Notes under the pieces: generated by a model | Seen by the model: the letters and a program-made list of their open reading frames with translations, nothing else | The model's database searches: none | Told to the model about the DNA's origin: nothing | Part shown: positions 1-9,026 of the stretch, one piece after another | Layout: the number at the start of each line of letters is the position of its first letter | Position numbering within the stretch: the first letter of the stretch is position 1 | Made by a program: the position numbers and the translations under genes | Source: Bacillus sp. CHD6a | GTDB taxonomy: Bacteria; Bacillota; Bacilli; Bacillales; Bacillaceae_I | Length of the DNA: 64,000 bases | Assembly: GCF_001293645.1 (NCBI RefSeq) | Contig: NZ_LBMD01000010.1 | Location: 1-64,000, forward strand | Reading direction: 5' to 3'

Positions 1-572
1 CGCGCCTCTCCTACCGTTTTTCATCTTTAACGCTCATTTCGGGCTTTGAGAACACCTCTCTCTTACCGTTTTCCATATTTAACTATCGGTTCCGGCTTTG
101 AGAACGCCCCTCTCCTACCGTTTACCATATTCAACTATCGGTTCCGGCTTTGAGACGCCTCCTCTCTTACCGTTTTTCATCTTTAACGCTCATTTCGGGC
201 TTTGAGAACACCTCTCTCTTACCGTTTTCCATATTTAACTATCAGTTCCGGCTTTGAGAACGCGCCTCTCCTACCGTTTTCCATATTCAACTATCGGTTC
301 CGGCTTTGAGAAAGCCTCTCTCCTACCGTTTTCCAACTTCAACTCCCTTTTCGGGCGTAGAGACGCCCTCTCTCCTACCGTTTTCCAACTTCAACTCCTG
401 TTTCGGGTGTAGAGACGCCCTCTCTCCTACCGTTTTACAACTTCAACTCGCTTTTCGGGCGTAGAGACACTCTTTCTCCTACCGCTTTCCTACTTCAACC
501 TCGTTTGCGGGCTTAGAGATGCCTTCTCTCTTACCGTTTTCCAACTCCAGCTCCCGCTTCACGCCTCGAGAA
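1..572. repeat. 52-bp tandem array 1, at least 11 units, truncated by the window edge
   Basis: TACCG-type anchors lie at 13, 65, 117, 169, 221, 273, 325, 377, 429, 481 and 533, an exact 52-bp period with no indels. A unit reads roughly CTCTCCTACCGTTTTCC, then an A/T-rich part, then TTCCGGCTTTGAGA. Three unit subtypes are visible. Units 1-2 recur as units 4-5, a 156-bp higher-order repeat, and units 7-10 are of a more GC-rich type. The array runs up to the cvfB terminator and continues off the left edge. It resembles the 28.8-29.9 kb array in the same orientation. No coding role is apparent. Confidence 0.95.
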
Positions 573-606
573 AACAAAAACAGCCCACTAGTCACCTAAT
601 GAGCTG
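569..606 (-). terminator. Rho-independent terminator of cvfB
   Basis: On the minus strand an 11-bp stem (581-591 with 596-606, including G-U pairs) with a 4-nt loop is followed by TTTTTGTTTT. It lies 27 bp past the cvfB stop and directly abuts the 52-bp array. Confidence 0.8.
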
Positions 607-632
607 CACTTCCGGCGTAGCCGAACACACTT

Positions 633-1487
633 TTATTCTGCTTCCTTCTTATACGTCCAACCCTCAGACTGACGGATCAATCCTTGTTTCATGAGCTTGC
701 CCATTGCACGCTTAAACGCGGCTTTACTAATAAGGAACTGTTCCTTAATATCATCAGGAGCACTTTTATCACTATACGGCATTGCTCCGCCCCTTAGTTC
801 CAAGTAGTCCATGATAACCTGAGCATCTTCATCCATTGCTTCTTGTTTACGAGGCATAAGTGATACGTTGATGGTTCCGTCTTCTTTTACATCAATGACT
901 CTTCCTTCTACCACTTGTCCTAATCTTGGCTCTTCTTTGCGTTCTGAATTATGAATAAATCCAATATAGCCTTCGTTGGAAATGATATAGCTTCCCACTT
1001 TTAAAAGGCGATAGATGGTCCCTTGAATATTTTGGTTAAGGATATTAGATGGGGCTTTAATAGATCGATCTAACATCACGTCTTGTGTGGCAAGTTTTCC
1101 GATCAGTTTGCCACGGCGGTCTGTTTTTACACGGCAAAGCAAATGCGCTCCAACTTGCGGCCATATTTCTTCATATACCGGTAAGTCATCCGCTGGAATA
1201 AGAGCATCTTTTGCGATTCCGATGTTAATGAATGCGCCTAGTCCCGGAAGGACCTCCACTACCTCCATCCATTCGTGGCCATTGAGGCCTTTAGGGATGG
1301 TCATGGTAGCTGTAATTCGGCTTTTTTGGTCTGAGTATAGAAAAACCTCTACCGTCTCATCTTCCCCTAATTCTCTAGTTGCTTCATTTTTATGAAGAAG
1401 GATCGTTTCTTCTCCATCTGTAAGCATGTATCCAAGCGGCGTCTCCCGATCAACAGTTAATTCTAGTACCGTACCAGTTTGCATCAT
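633..1487 (-). CDS. cvfB: CvfB/YitL-type S1-domain RNA-binding protein
   Basis: The 284-aa protein matches the CvfB (YitL) family in length and build: an N-terminal S1-like region (about residues 1-65), a second S1-like region (about 65-140), a third S1 domain (about 150-215, with GYIGFIHNSE and EGRVIDVKEDG) and a C-terminal winged-helix part (about 225-280). The family binds RNA; in Staphylococcus it affects virulence gene expression. Start: AAGGAAGG lies 9 nt before the tandem ATG ATG. It is divergent from the YajQ-family gene, as yitL lies beside yitK in B. subtilis. The cellular role in Bacillus is not settled. Confidence 0.88.
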   Translation of the reverse strand: MMQTGTVLELTVDRETPLGYMLTDGEETILLHKNEATRELGEDETVEVFLYSDQKSRITATMTIPKGLNGHEWMEVVEVLPGLGAFINIGIAKDALIPADDLPVYEEIWPQVGAHLLCRVKTDRRGKLIGKLATQDVMLDRSIKAPSNILNQNIQGTIYRLLKVGSYIISNEGYIGFIHNSERKEEPRLGQVVEGRVIDVKEDGTINVSLMPRKQEAMDEDAQVIMDYLELRGGAMPYSDKSAPDDIKEQFLISKAAFKRAMGKLMKQGLIRQSEGWTYKKEAE

Positions 1488-1586
1488 TTCTAAATACCTT
1501 CCTTTTTGCCCATTATTATCATCAACATTCGCCTAGTAAACGAACGTTTAATTTTGATATGTAAAGTGTACATGACTTTGATTAAG

Positions 1587-1615
1587 TTGTCCAAATCGCT
1601 TTATTCTACTATAAT
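1587..1615 (+). promoter_or_regulatory. SigA-type promoter of yitK
   Basis: TTGTCC (1587-1592), a 17-bp spacer and a perfect TATAAT (1610-1615), about 75 bp before the yitK start. Confidence 0.7.
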
Positions 1616-1690
1616 TAGGAACAGAAAGCGATATTTTTCTTACAATTACCTTTTGGTAAAATTTTTAAAACCTATGATGGAGGGATTTCC

Positions 1691-2182
1691 ATGGCAAAAG
1701 AGAGTTCTTTTGACATTGTTTCAAAAGTAGATTTATCTGAAGTGACAAACGCCATTAATATTGCGTTAAAAGAAATTCAAAATCGATTTGACTTTAAAGG
1801 CTCTGTCAGTGATATCAAGCTAGAAAAAGAAGAAATTGTTCTTTTATCGGACAGCGAATTTAAACTAGATCAATTAAAAGATGTAATGGTCAGCAAGATG
1901 ATCAAGCGTAATGTTCCAACGAAAAATATTCAATACGGCAAAATAGAAGATGCTTCTAAAGGGGCAGTTCGTCAACGTGGTAAGCTTGTCCAAGGCATTG
2001 ATAAGGACAATACGAAAAAAATCAACACAATCATCAAGAACTCTGGTTTGAAAGTGAAAACTCAAATCCAGGATGACCAAGTGCGCGTTACTGGAAAGAA
2101 TCGGGATGATCTCCAACAGGTGATTGCAGCTCTTCGTGAGGCTGACTTGGATATTGACCTACAGTTTGTAAACTATCGTTAA
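1691..2182 (+). CDS. yitK: YajQ-family nucleotide-binding protein (YitK, UPF0234)
   Basis: This 163-aa protein is full length for the UPF0234/YajQ family. It opens with the family pattern [19 protein letters not shown] and carries NRFDFKGS, then the conserved end [21 protein letters not shown]. YajQ proteins have two ferredoxin-like folds and bind nucleotides; some homologues bind cyclic di-GMP. Start: GGAGGG lies 5-6 nt before ATG at 1691. An upstream in-frame-looking ORF from 1506 is a shadow. A SigA promoter precedes it and a strong bidirectional terminator follows. Whether this homologue binds cyclic di-GMP cannot be read from sequence. Confidence 0.9.
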   Translation: MAKESSFDIVSKVDLSEVTNAINIALKEIQNRFDFKGSVSDIKLEKEEIVLLSDSEFKLDQLKDVMVSKMIKRNVPTKNIQYGKIEDASKGAVRQRGKLVQGIDKDNTKKINTIIKNSGLKVKTQIQDDQVRVTGKNRDDLQQVIAALREADLDIDLQFVNYR

Positions 2183-2198
2183 GCTGTGACCATACATA

Positions 2199-2231
2199 TA
2201 CCCCCGTTCAAAAAATGACGGGGGTAATTTT
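2199..2231. terminator. Bidirectional terminator between yitK and the GNAT gene
   Basis: Perfect 9-bp stem TACCCCCGT (2199-2207) with ACGGGGGTA (2218-2226). A-rich and T-rich flanks serve both convergent genes. Confidence 0.85.
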
Positions 2232-2237
2232 ATTCCC

Positions 2238-2741
2238 TTAGACAAATTGTCCCATAATCAGTTCGTCTGAATACGTTCCGTCCTCAAATTTTACATGCCT
2301 CTCTTTTCTTCCTTCCACTTTAAATCCAAGCTTTTCGTATACATGTATCGCACGCTCGTTGTGGGCGAATACTTCTAGGCACACTTTTTCAATATCTTTA
2401 TCTTTTTTTGCCCAATCCAACAGTTTATGTATCATTTTGCTTCCTAGTCCATTATTGCAGAATTCTTCTTGAATACTGATGCCAAACATACAAATATGCT
2501 TTACTCTTTTTCTAGAACCTTTTGTAGCATTTAGCATGCCTACAATTGTTGAATCTTGTTCTGCTATAAGTGTAAAGTGTCCTTTTTGGCTATTATCTTG
2601 TAACCACTGTTCTTCCTGCTCTAGGGTGACTTTGAATTCCTCTGGTGCCGTTAATAGGTTACGCCCTTCTCCATATACTTTTTTAGCGTGCTTTAAGAGA
2701 CCTTCTGCATCTTCCAATCTAGCTTCTCTAATAATCATCAT
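2238..2741 (-). CDS. GNAT-family N-acetyltransferase
   Basis: The 167-aa protein has the GNAT layout: an N-terminal strand (MIIREARLED), central acceptor-side strands, the acetyl-CoA loop region with IQEEFCNNGLGSKMIHKLL (about residues 90-108, a QxxGxG/A-like pyrophosphate loop) and the late motif NERAIHVYEKLGFKVEGRKE typical of RimI-like and PhnO-like members. The substrate cannot be told from sequence; it could be a small amine or an antibiotic. Two adjacent ATGs (2741 and 2738) follow AAGGGAGAG, so the start may be one codon later. It is convergent with yitK and shares its terminator. Confidence 0.85.
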   Translation of the reverse strand: MMIIREARLEDAEGLLKHAKKVYGEGRNLLTAPEEFKVTLEQEEQWLQDNSQKGHFTLIAEQDSTIVGMLNATKGSRKRVKHICMFGISIQEEFCNNGLGSKMIHKLLDWAKKDKDIEKVCLEVFAHNERAIHVYEKLGFKVEGRKERHVKFEDGTYSDELIMGQFV

Positions 2742-2818
2742 ATCTCTCCCTTCTTATCTCATTGGATAAATTATAGGCGCTTTTCTCATAATAGGAAAGA
2801 TTATTGGAGGTGCTAATT

Positions 2819-3682
2819 ATGACAAAACAACAAATTCAAACGCTTCCCGCTCAACATCAAAACAAGCAGCCGGGAATTGAGGCGGAGATGACACCCAAAC
2901 CTAAATCAGAGGACTCCACTTATAAAGGCAGTGAAAAGTTAAAGGATAAGGTCGCAATCATCACCGGTGGGGACAGTGGAATTGGCAAAGCTGTTGCTAT
3001 TTATTACGCAAAAGAAAGTGCGGATGTTGTAGTTGTCTATTTAAATGAACATGAAGATGCAAAAGAAACGCAAAGGCAAGTGGAGGCGGAAGGCAGGAAG
3101 TGTCACCTGATTTCAGGAGATATAGGGGATGAAGCATTCTGCAAGCAAATTGTAGATGAGACGATGGCTAACTTTAGCAAAATAGACATCCTCGTTAACA
3201 ATGCCGCTGAACAGCATCCACAAGAAAGTATTGAAGACATTACAGCAGCACAGTTGGAGAAAACATTCAGAACCAACATCTTTTCTTTTTTCTATTTAAC
3301 CAAGGCTGCTCTTCCTTTCCTGGCAAGTGGAAGTTGTATTATTAATACGGCATCTGTCACTGCATACGCGGGAAATGAACAGCTTGTGGATTATTCCGCA
3401 ACGAAAGGTGCCATTGTAGCATTTACTCGCTCACTGGCTCTTCAGTTGGTTGGAAAAGGGATACGAGTAAACGGAGTAGCTCCAGGTCCCATTTGGACAC
3501 CACTGATTCCATCAACTTTTTCAAGCGGGAAGGTTGCGAGTTTTGGTGCGAATACACCGATGAAACGCCCCGGACAGCCAGAAGAGGTCGCACCAAGCTA
3601 TGTGTTTTTGGCAAGTGTCGATGCTTCTTATATGACAGGACAGATGTTACACGTGAATGGCGGCAAGATTGTAAACGGGTAA
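2819..3682 (+). CDS. Short-chain dehydrogenase/reductase with N-terminal extension (YhxC/YhdF-like)
   Basis: The likely start is ATG 2819, preceded by GGAGG at 8-nt spacing; an in-frame TTG at 2804 overlaps that site and is less likely. The 287-aa product has a 45-residue hydrophilic N-terminal extension rich in Gln and Pro, then a complete SDR domain: the GGDSGIGKA cofactor loop, NNAAEQ, the catalytic Ser after NTASV, and YSATK with the catalytic Tyr and Lys. The end (YMTGQMLHVNGGKIVNG) is typical of this Bacillus subgroup, often annotated as general stress or glucose dehydrogenase-like. Substrate unknown. A terminator follows at 3703. Confidence 0.87.
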   Translation: MTKQQIQTLPAQHQNKQPGIEAEMTPKPKSEDSTYKGSEKLKDKVAIITGGDSGIGKAVAIYYAKESADVVVVYLNEHEDAKETQRQVEAEGRKCHLISGDIGDEAFCKQIVDETMANFSKIDILVNNAAEQHPQESIEDITAAQLEKTFRTNIFSFFYLTKAALPFLASGSCIINTASVTAYAGNEQLVDYSATKGAIVAFTRSLALQLVGKGIRVNGVAPGPIWTPLIPSTFSSGKVASFGANTPMKRPGQPEEVAPSYVFLASVDASYMTGQMLHVNGGKIVNG

Positions 3683-3702
3683 ATTTTAGTGCTCATACTC
3701 AG

Positions 3703-3733
3703 CGCTCTTCGACTTATAGAAGGGCGTTTTTTA
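3703..3733 (+). terminator. Terminator of the SDR gene
   Basis: Stem CGCTCTT (3703-3709) with AAGGGCG (3720-3726, one G-U pair), then six T. It lies 20 bp after the stop. Confidence 0.75.
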
Positions 3734-3773
3734 GGCTTTTGTATTATTGCGGACGGGGTGTGGTTTGGATAAA

Positions 3774-3984
3774 TGTCCGATGTTTTCTCATTTTTGACCG
3801 AAGATTTCTGAAAGTTGTCCAAAGATTCTCCATTGTTGACCGAAGTTTTTGAATATTTGTCCAAAGCTAAAATTAGAATGTCCAAACCTCAGTTGAAACT
3901 TGACCGAACTCCGTCAATTCTTGTCCGAACATACCTCTTTAGTGGTCTTCAATAGTCCGAACAACCAATCAATTTGTCCGAACC
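3774..3984. repeat. 21-bp periodic degenerate array of TGTCCRAA / TGACCGAA boxes
   Basis: Boxes TGTCCGA, TGACCGAAG, TGTCCAAAG, TGACCGAAG, TGTCCAAAG, TGTCCAAAC, TGACCGAAC and TGTCCGAAC begin at 3774, 3795, 3816, 3837, 3858, 3879, 3901 and 3922. That is 21 bp apart except one 22-bp step. A decayed box sits at 3943, and two more boxes 21 bp apart lie at 3954 and 3975. Only the box is conserved; the 12-bp spacers vary in sequence but are A/T rich. The array occupies the convergent gap between the SDR gene and malR. The remaining bases, 3985-4121, are A/T rich and show only a weak possible malR terminator. Confidence 0.85.
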
Positions 3985-4121
3985 GTTTTTTATCCTCAAA
4001 AAAACTCAAAAAAAAGACCAAAAACAACCTCTTTCTAGTAGAAATCAAAAAAAGCCAACCCCATCGTCGGAGGAAGGCCTCATTAAATCACCAAAATTTA
4101 TTCATTTTACCCGAACCCCCG

Positions 4122-5141
4122 TCATATTTCCTTACAAGTCTGGCGCTTCACCATTGAATGAGGGATAATGATCCGCTTTGTTGGCTCGGAAGGGTCTTTC
4201 ACTTTTTGAATCAATGTTTTCGCGGCTTGGAATCCCAGTTGAAAAATGTTGATGTCAACAGAAGTTAATGGCGGCCTTGCCACTTCTGCCAGCAACACAT
4301 TATTAAAGCTTACAATGGACATCTGATCTGGTACCGAAATTCCCATGTCATGCAAGGTATTAAGGATACCTAGTGACATTAAATCGTCCGAGACAACCAG
4401 TGCTGTAGGTGGCTCATCAAGAGAAAGAAGCTCGGAAATCGCTTCTTGACCTCCTTCTTTAAGGAACTCTTCATGAATGATATAGTCGTCTTTGTATGGA
4501 ATTTCTGCGTCTCTTATTGCTTTTTCATATCCTAACAAGCGGTCAATGGTTACCACCAGTTGAATACTCCCACCAACGAATGCCACTCTATCATGTCCGA
4601 GACTAATAAGGTGCTCTGTTGCTTCTTTTGCAGCACGGTAATTGTCATTATCCACATGCGTAATTTCTTCTACCTGTTCAAATGGTTTGCCGATAACGAC
4701 AAATGGGAAACACTCTTTTTGCAGATATTTAATTATTTTATCTTCGACTGCCGAATATAGAAGGATGATTCCATCAACACGGCGTCCTTGAACCATCTGC
4801 ATAACACCTTCTAGTATCTCGTTGCCTGTTACACCTGTTGACATGTGCAGGGCATATTGTTTTTCATGGGCCGCAGTGCTAATTCCCCTTAGCACTTCCG
4901 GAAAAAATGGATTTTGAAATGTTTTATCTGCCGATGCAGGCATCACAAGTCCGATTACTTGTGTGGACTGATTAGCCAGGCTTCTGGCGATAAAGTTTGG
5001 ATGGTATCCAAGCTCTTCCATTGCTTCTCTCACGCGTTTTTTTGTTTTTTCACTAATGCGTGGATTGTTCGCGATAACACGAGAAACTGTGGAAGGTGCC
5101 ACATTGGCAATTTTTGCGACATCTTTTATAGTAACTGCCAT
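4122..5141 (-). CDS. malR: LacI-family regulator of the maltodextrin locus (MalR-like)
   Basis: The 339-aa protein is full length for LacI/GalR regulators. The N-terminal helix-turn-helix is TIKDVAKIANVAPSTVSRV, the hinge helix is near RSLANQST (about residue 55), and a periplasmic-binding-protein-like ligand core follows, with VDGIILL, DNDNYRAAKEATEHLISLGH and TALVVSDDLMSLGIL. It is the last gene of the mdxEFG-amylase unit, 83 bp after the amylase stop, with AGGGGGAGGG upstream. By context it should bind the LacI-type sites between mdxE and the neopullulanase gene and respond to maltose or maltodextrin. No strong terminator follows; 4055-4080 holds only a mismatched stem with a T run. Binding is inferred, not shown. 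Confidence 0.85.
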   Translation of the reverse strand: MAVTIKDVAKIANVAPSTVSRVIANNPRISEKTKKRVREAMEELGYHPNFIARSLANQSTQVIGLVMPASADKTFQNPFFPEVLRGISTAAHEKQYALHMSTGVTGNEILEGVMQMVQGRRVDGIILLYSAVEDKIIKYLQKECFPFVVIGKPFEQVEEITHVDNDNYRAAKEATEHLISLGHDRVAFVGGSIQLVVTIDRLLGYEKAIRDAEIPYKDDYIIHEEFLKEGGQEAISELLSLDEPPTALVVSDDLMSLGILNTLHDMGISVPDQMSIVSFNNVLLAEVARPPLTSVDINIFQLGFQAAKTLIQKVKDPSEPTKRIIIPHSMVKRQTCKEI

Positions 5142-5224
5142 GCACCTATCCCTCCCCCTTGATTAATTGGAAACGCATACAATATGATCAATACCTTCCC
5201 CTCTAATGGAGGAGATAGGCACAT

Positions 5225-6775
5225 TTATTTCTTATTCTTTTTCTTTCTTCTCATTACAGCAGCTGCTATAAAAGCAATAAACCCACCATAAATCAATGCC
5301 ATCGCACTTACAAACCCAACATTAATACCAGAATCTTCTTTAACGGTATAGATTTCTGCTGTTTCTCTATCTAGTCCGATTGTGTATTTTCCGTCAGCAA
5401 GACGAACCAATTCGTCTCCCAATGTACCACGAAGTTCGAGGTCTTGGCCTACCACTTCAGCATCGAGTTGGGCTGCTTGTGTTTCACTAGAGTTATTGAT
5501 AGCAATAAAGGTCATTTCCCCTTCGTACTCCCGTTTAATAACGGACATGGCATTATCGTCATATACCATTTCATACGTACCGTGTGTTAGGCTTGGCATG
5601 GTTTTACGAAGTTCTGCAAGCTTTGTAATATAATTTATCAGTTCCTCTTCTACTCTAAAGTTCATATCTCTGCGATTATCTGGATCTTCTCCCCCATCAA
5701 GCGCAATTTCGGTCCCATAATACATAATAGGTATACCTGGTGTTGTGTACATATAGGCCAATGCAAGCTTCAAGCGTGTTGGAGGGTGTTGTTTCTTTTT
5801 GATAGCAGCTCTTGTGAAGCGCTCTACATCATGATTGTCCAAAAAGGTTCCAAGAACATAAGGGTTCTCGTATAAATTTTCCTTGCTTTTAAACAGTGAA
5901 TCCAAACGAGTCAACGATTGATCAGGCCCAGAAAATACACGGGTGATTTCATTATATGTTGGAAAATCCACAAACGAATCAATCCCTGTTTCTTGATATC
6001 CTGCCACATAGTTCGGATCATCATGCCATACTTCCCCAATTAAGAAAAAGTCTTCTTTCACCGATTTTACTTCCTTACTGAACTCTTTCCAGAAATCTTT
6101 CGGGACATGTTTGACAGTATCCAATCTGTACCCATCAATGTCTGTTTCTTCAATCCACCATTTAGCCATATCGATCAGGTACTCTTTCGTTTCGGGATTT
6201 TCTTGATTTAAATCTGGAAGACCGTAAATCCAGCCATTTTCCACTTGTTCTTGGTCATCCCAGTTTCGGATAGGTTCATTTGGGTGGAACCAATCCTGCT
6301 TGTCTTCTTCGTTTAGCCAGGCATGCTGATAACCAGTGTGGTTGACAACAAGGTCCACAATAACTTTCATGTCTCTTTTATGTGCTTCTTTCACTAGTTC
6401 CTTAAATTCTTCCATGGTACCGAAATGCTCTTCAGTATTATAGAAGTCTTCCGTCCAATAGCCATGGTACCCTTTTGCTTCATTTTGAACGATAGGGGTC
6501 AGCCATAAGGCTGTAAATCCCATATCCTTTATATAATCCAGTTTTTCTGTAATTCCGCGGAAATCTCCTCCGTGGTATGCTTTTGGATCATCACGGTTCA
6601 CCTCAAAGTCATTAGAGGTGTCACCATTATTAAATCGGTCAATCATGATAAAATATATAATCTCATCTTGCCATGCGTGTTCTTCTTTTTCAGCGTTAAC
6701 AGGTTGAACGGATGGAACAAACCATGCAGAAAAAAGAAGAAACGGAACGAGAATGAGCCCCTTCACTCTTTTCAT
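5225..6775 (-). CDS. Secreted, membrane-anchored GH13 alpha-amylase
   Basis: The 516-aa product starts at ATG 6775 (one codon after a TTG), behind GGGAGGG. It has a signal peptide (residues 1-29, charged start then a hydrophobic run), then the GH13 barrel with all four regions: DLVVNHTG, GYRLDTVKH (nucleophile Asp), FLIGEVW (acid Glu) and FLDNHD. An all-beta C-terminal domain follows. The last 30 residues are a transmembrane helix plus a Lys/Arg-rich tail (RRKKKNKK), so the enzyme should stay attached to the outer membrane face. It sits between mdxG and malR and probably trims extracellular starch to maltodextrins for MdxEFG. Confidence 0.9.
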   Translation of the reverse strand: MKRVKGLILVPFLLFSAWFVPSVQPVNAEKEEHAWQDEIIYFIMIDRFNNGDTSNDFEVNRDDPKAYHGGDFRGITEKLDYIKDMGFTALWLTPIVQNEAKGYHGYWTEDFYNTEEHFGTMEEFKELVKEAHKRDMKVIVDLVVNHTGYQHAWLNEEDKQDWFHPNEPIRNWDDQEQVENGWIYGLPDLNQENPETKEYLIDMAKWWIEETDIDGYRLDTVKHVPKDFWKEFSKEVKSVKEDFFLIGEVWHDDPNYVAGYQETGIDSFVDFPTYNEITRVFSGPDQSLTRLDSLFKSKENLYENPYVLGTFLDNHDVERFTRAAIKKKQHPPTRLKLALAYMYTTPGIPIMYYGTEIALDGGEDPDNRRDMNFRVEEELINYITKLAELRKTMPSLTHGTYEMVYDDNAMSVIKREYEGEMTFIAINNSSETQAAQLDAEVVGQDLELRGTLGDELVRLADGKYTIGLDRETAEIYTVKEDSGINVGFVSAMALIYGGFIAFIAAAVMRRKKKNKK

Positions 6776-6864
6776 CAATTCCGCTTCCCTCCCTTAAATC
6801 GTTTTAGTAGTACAGCTTCCGGTTAGATAAACCCTTGCTTTCCATAAACGATTATATACTATTC

Positions 6865-7707
6865 TTATCCTTTTGTTCCACCTGCAGTTAGTCCTGCGAT
6901 TAAATAGCGTTGTAGGAACAAGAATAACAATGCTATTGGAATGGCAATTAAGATAGAACCTGCCGCAAAGCGGGTAAAGTTGTTAGCAAATTGGTCATTG
7001 ATAAAGTTAAATAATCCTAGTGCTAACGTAAAGTTTTCAGGACTTCTTAAAACAATTCGTGGCAAAATAAAGTCTGTAAATGGTGCCATGAAGTTAAATA
7101 GTGCTACTACTGCTAAGATCGGCTTCGCAAGAGGTAGCATGATTTTGAAGAATACTCCAAAATGTCCTGCTCCGTCCATTCTAGCCGCTTCATCCAACTC
7201 TTTTGGAATTGTGTCAAAATATCCTTTTACAAGCCACGCATTAAATGGAATTTGTCCACCAATATAAACGATTGTCAAACCTACAAGAGTATCCAACATA
7301 CCAACCATATTTAATAGAATATAGATAGCTACCATCGCCATTAATGCCGGGAACATTTGCAATAGTAAGAATGCGTATAATCCATACGTTCTTCCTTTAA
7401 AACGGTACCTAGAAAAGGCATACGCGACAAACGCAGTTACTAATACAGAGAAAAATGAATTGGCTACTGCAACCAGAATACTATTTTTATACCAGATCAA
7501 GTAGTCACTCTGTGGATCTGTAAATAACCAAACATAGTGCTCAAGTGACCAGTTTTCCGGAATCATAGATGCCGAATAAAGACTTGTTCCAGGATTTAAG
7601 GATAATCCGATAGTCCATAAAAGCGGGTAGGCAATAATGATGAACATGAAGCCTAGGAATAAGTAGATCAATGATACTTCGATCTTGGATTTCGTTTTTA
7701 GGTTCAT
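6865..7707 (-). CDS. mdxG: Maltodextrin ABC transporter permease MdxG (MalG family)
   Basis: A 280-aa inner-membrane permease of the MalG family with six predicted helices. The cytoplasmic EAA loop is ELDEAARMDGAGHFGVFFKI (about residues 165-184), the docking site for the ATPase. Its ATG overlaps the mdxF stop by one base (TAATG), which implies translational coupling; a GAGGAGGG ribosome site lies in the mdxF end. No cognate ATPase gene is in the locus. Bacillus maltodextrin importers are known to use the shared ATPase MsmX, and that probably applies here. Confidence 0.92.
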   Translation of the reverse strand: MNLKTKSKIEVSLIYLFLGFMFIIIAYPLLWTIGLSLNPGTSLYSASMIPENWSLEHYVWLFTDPQSDYLIWYKNSILVAVANSFFSVLVTAFVAYAFSRYRFKGRTYGLYAFLLLQMFPALMAMVAIYILLNMVGMLDTLVGLTIVYIGGQIPFNAWLVKGYFDTIPKELDEAARMDGAGHFGVFFKIMLPLAKPILAVVALFNFMAPFTDFILPRIVLRSPENFTLALGLFNFINDQFANNFTRFAAGSILIAIPIALLFLFLQRYLIAGLTAGGTKG

Positions 7708-8999
7708 TAAATATTACCCTCCTCTTTAAACGAACGAGTACGACGGAATTGGAAGAAGGCAAAACCGGCTACAATTAGTCCGAGTATGATCGATATTGCT
7801 GCTGCCATGTTGTAGTTACTCGTATCGAATGTCAGTTTATATACCCATGAAATCAAGATATCCGATCCTCCGGCATTTTGACCACGCACAGCAGGACCAC
7901 CCTGATTAAACAGATAGATGATGTTAAAGTTATTGAAGTTTCCTGCATATTGCATAATTAAAAGTGGTGCAGTTGCGAATAAAAGATGTGGCATAGTGAT
8001 GAATCGGAATTTCTGGAATCGTGTTCCTCCATCAACATCTGCCGCTTCGTACCAGTCTTTAGATATACTTTGAAGTACACCTGTGAACAATGCGAATACG
8101 AATGGGAACCCTAACCAAGTTTGAATCATGATGATTGCGATTTTAGTATAGAACGGATCCGTCAACCATGGAAGCGCAACTCCAATTGTACCTAAGATGT
8201 CACGGTTAATGGCACCAAAACGGTCGTTAAACATCGCAGCGAAGATCAAGATTGTAACAAATGCAGGCACAGCCCACGGTAAAATCAAAATCGTACGGAT
8301 AAAGCGTTTATATTTAATACGGGGGTCATTTACAAGCAATGCTAAAAATAGTCCTAAAGCAATTTGGCCGGTAGTTGCACAAACTGTCCAAACAATCGTC
8401 CAGGCAAATACACTAACAAATGTGGATTTCCAAAGTGGAATCGATACCAGATTTGTAAAGTTCTCAAAACCTACCCAGCTTAACAAAGCTCTCGGAGGCG
8501 TATTATATAAGTTGTAGTCCGTGAATGCCAGCGAAACCATGAACATTAAAGGAAGAACAACGATGAATAATAACAGGATCAGTCCTGGGATAACCATAAA
8601 ATAAGGGAATCCATTGTCATAGAAGCTCTTAAATGCTTCTTTTACAGTTGGCTTTTCTTTTCCCAACTTTAAGTCGATTGCATTATTTCTCGCATCCACT
8701 ACATTCAGGTAGTATAAGGCCACTGCAAACACAGTGATAATAACAGAAATTAGTCCTTGGATTAGTAAAAAGATGGAGTGGTCTACTCGAGGAATTTCTC
8801 CAAGCGTGAATAGTCCCCAATAACCAATATTAAGAAACTCGAAAAAAGTAATTAAAAATGCAGCTTCAATGATGATGAATGTAATCCCTTTCGCATATCT
8901 GCGGTTATATAGTTGACCTAACCCTGCAAAAATTATGGAAAGGACCATCGCTAAAGTTGGATTATGTGAGCGCATTTTTTCAGTTGCTGTGCCGGACAT
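7707..8999 (-). CDS. mdxF: Maltodextrin ABC transporter permease MdxF (MalF family)
   Basis: A 430-aa permease. The N-terminal about 120 residues carry extra helices and a TM2-like start (LSIIFAGLGQLYNRRYAKG), as in Gram-positive MdxF proteins. The MalF core begins near FMVIPGLILLL, with EAADVDGGTRFQKFRFI as the EAA loop. It follows mdxE after an 81-bp gap that contains a perfect hairpin, and it is coupled to mdxG. Start ATG 8999 has GAGGAGGA at good spacing. Confidence 0.92.
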   Translation of the reverse strand: MSGTATEKMRSHNPTLAMVLSIIFAGLGQLYNRRYAKGITFIIIEAAFLITFFEFLNIGYWGLFTLGEIPRVDHSIFLLIQGLISVIITVFAVALYYLNVVDARNNAIDLKLGKEKPTVKEAFKSFYDNGFPYFMVIPGLILLLFIVVLPLMFMVSLAFTDYNLYNTPPRALLSWVGFENFTNLVSIPLWKSTFVSVFAWTIVWTVCATTGQIALGLFLALLVNDPRIKYKRFIRTILILPWAVPAFVTILIFAAMFNDRFGAINRDILGTIGVALPWLTDPFYTKIAIIMIQTWLGFPFVFALFTGVLQSISKDWYEAADVDGGTRFQKFRFITMPHLLFATAPLLIMQYAGNFNNFNIIYLFNQGGPAVRGQNAGGSDILISWVYKLTFDTSNYNMAAAISIILGLIVAGFAFFQFRRTRSFKEEGNI

Positions 9000-9026
9000 A
9001 GCAGATCCTCCTCTTAAAGAAATATA

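Noticed and set aside
4055-4082. Terminator of malR
   Set aside because: The stem has two central mismatches; the T run alone is not enough to list it as a feature.
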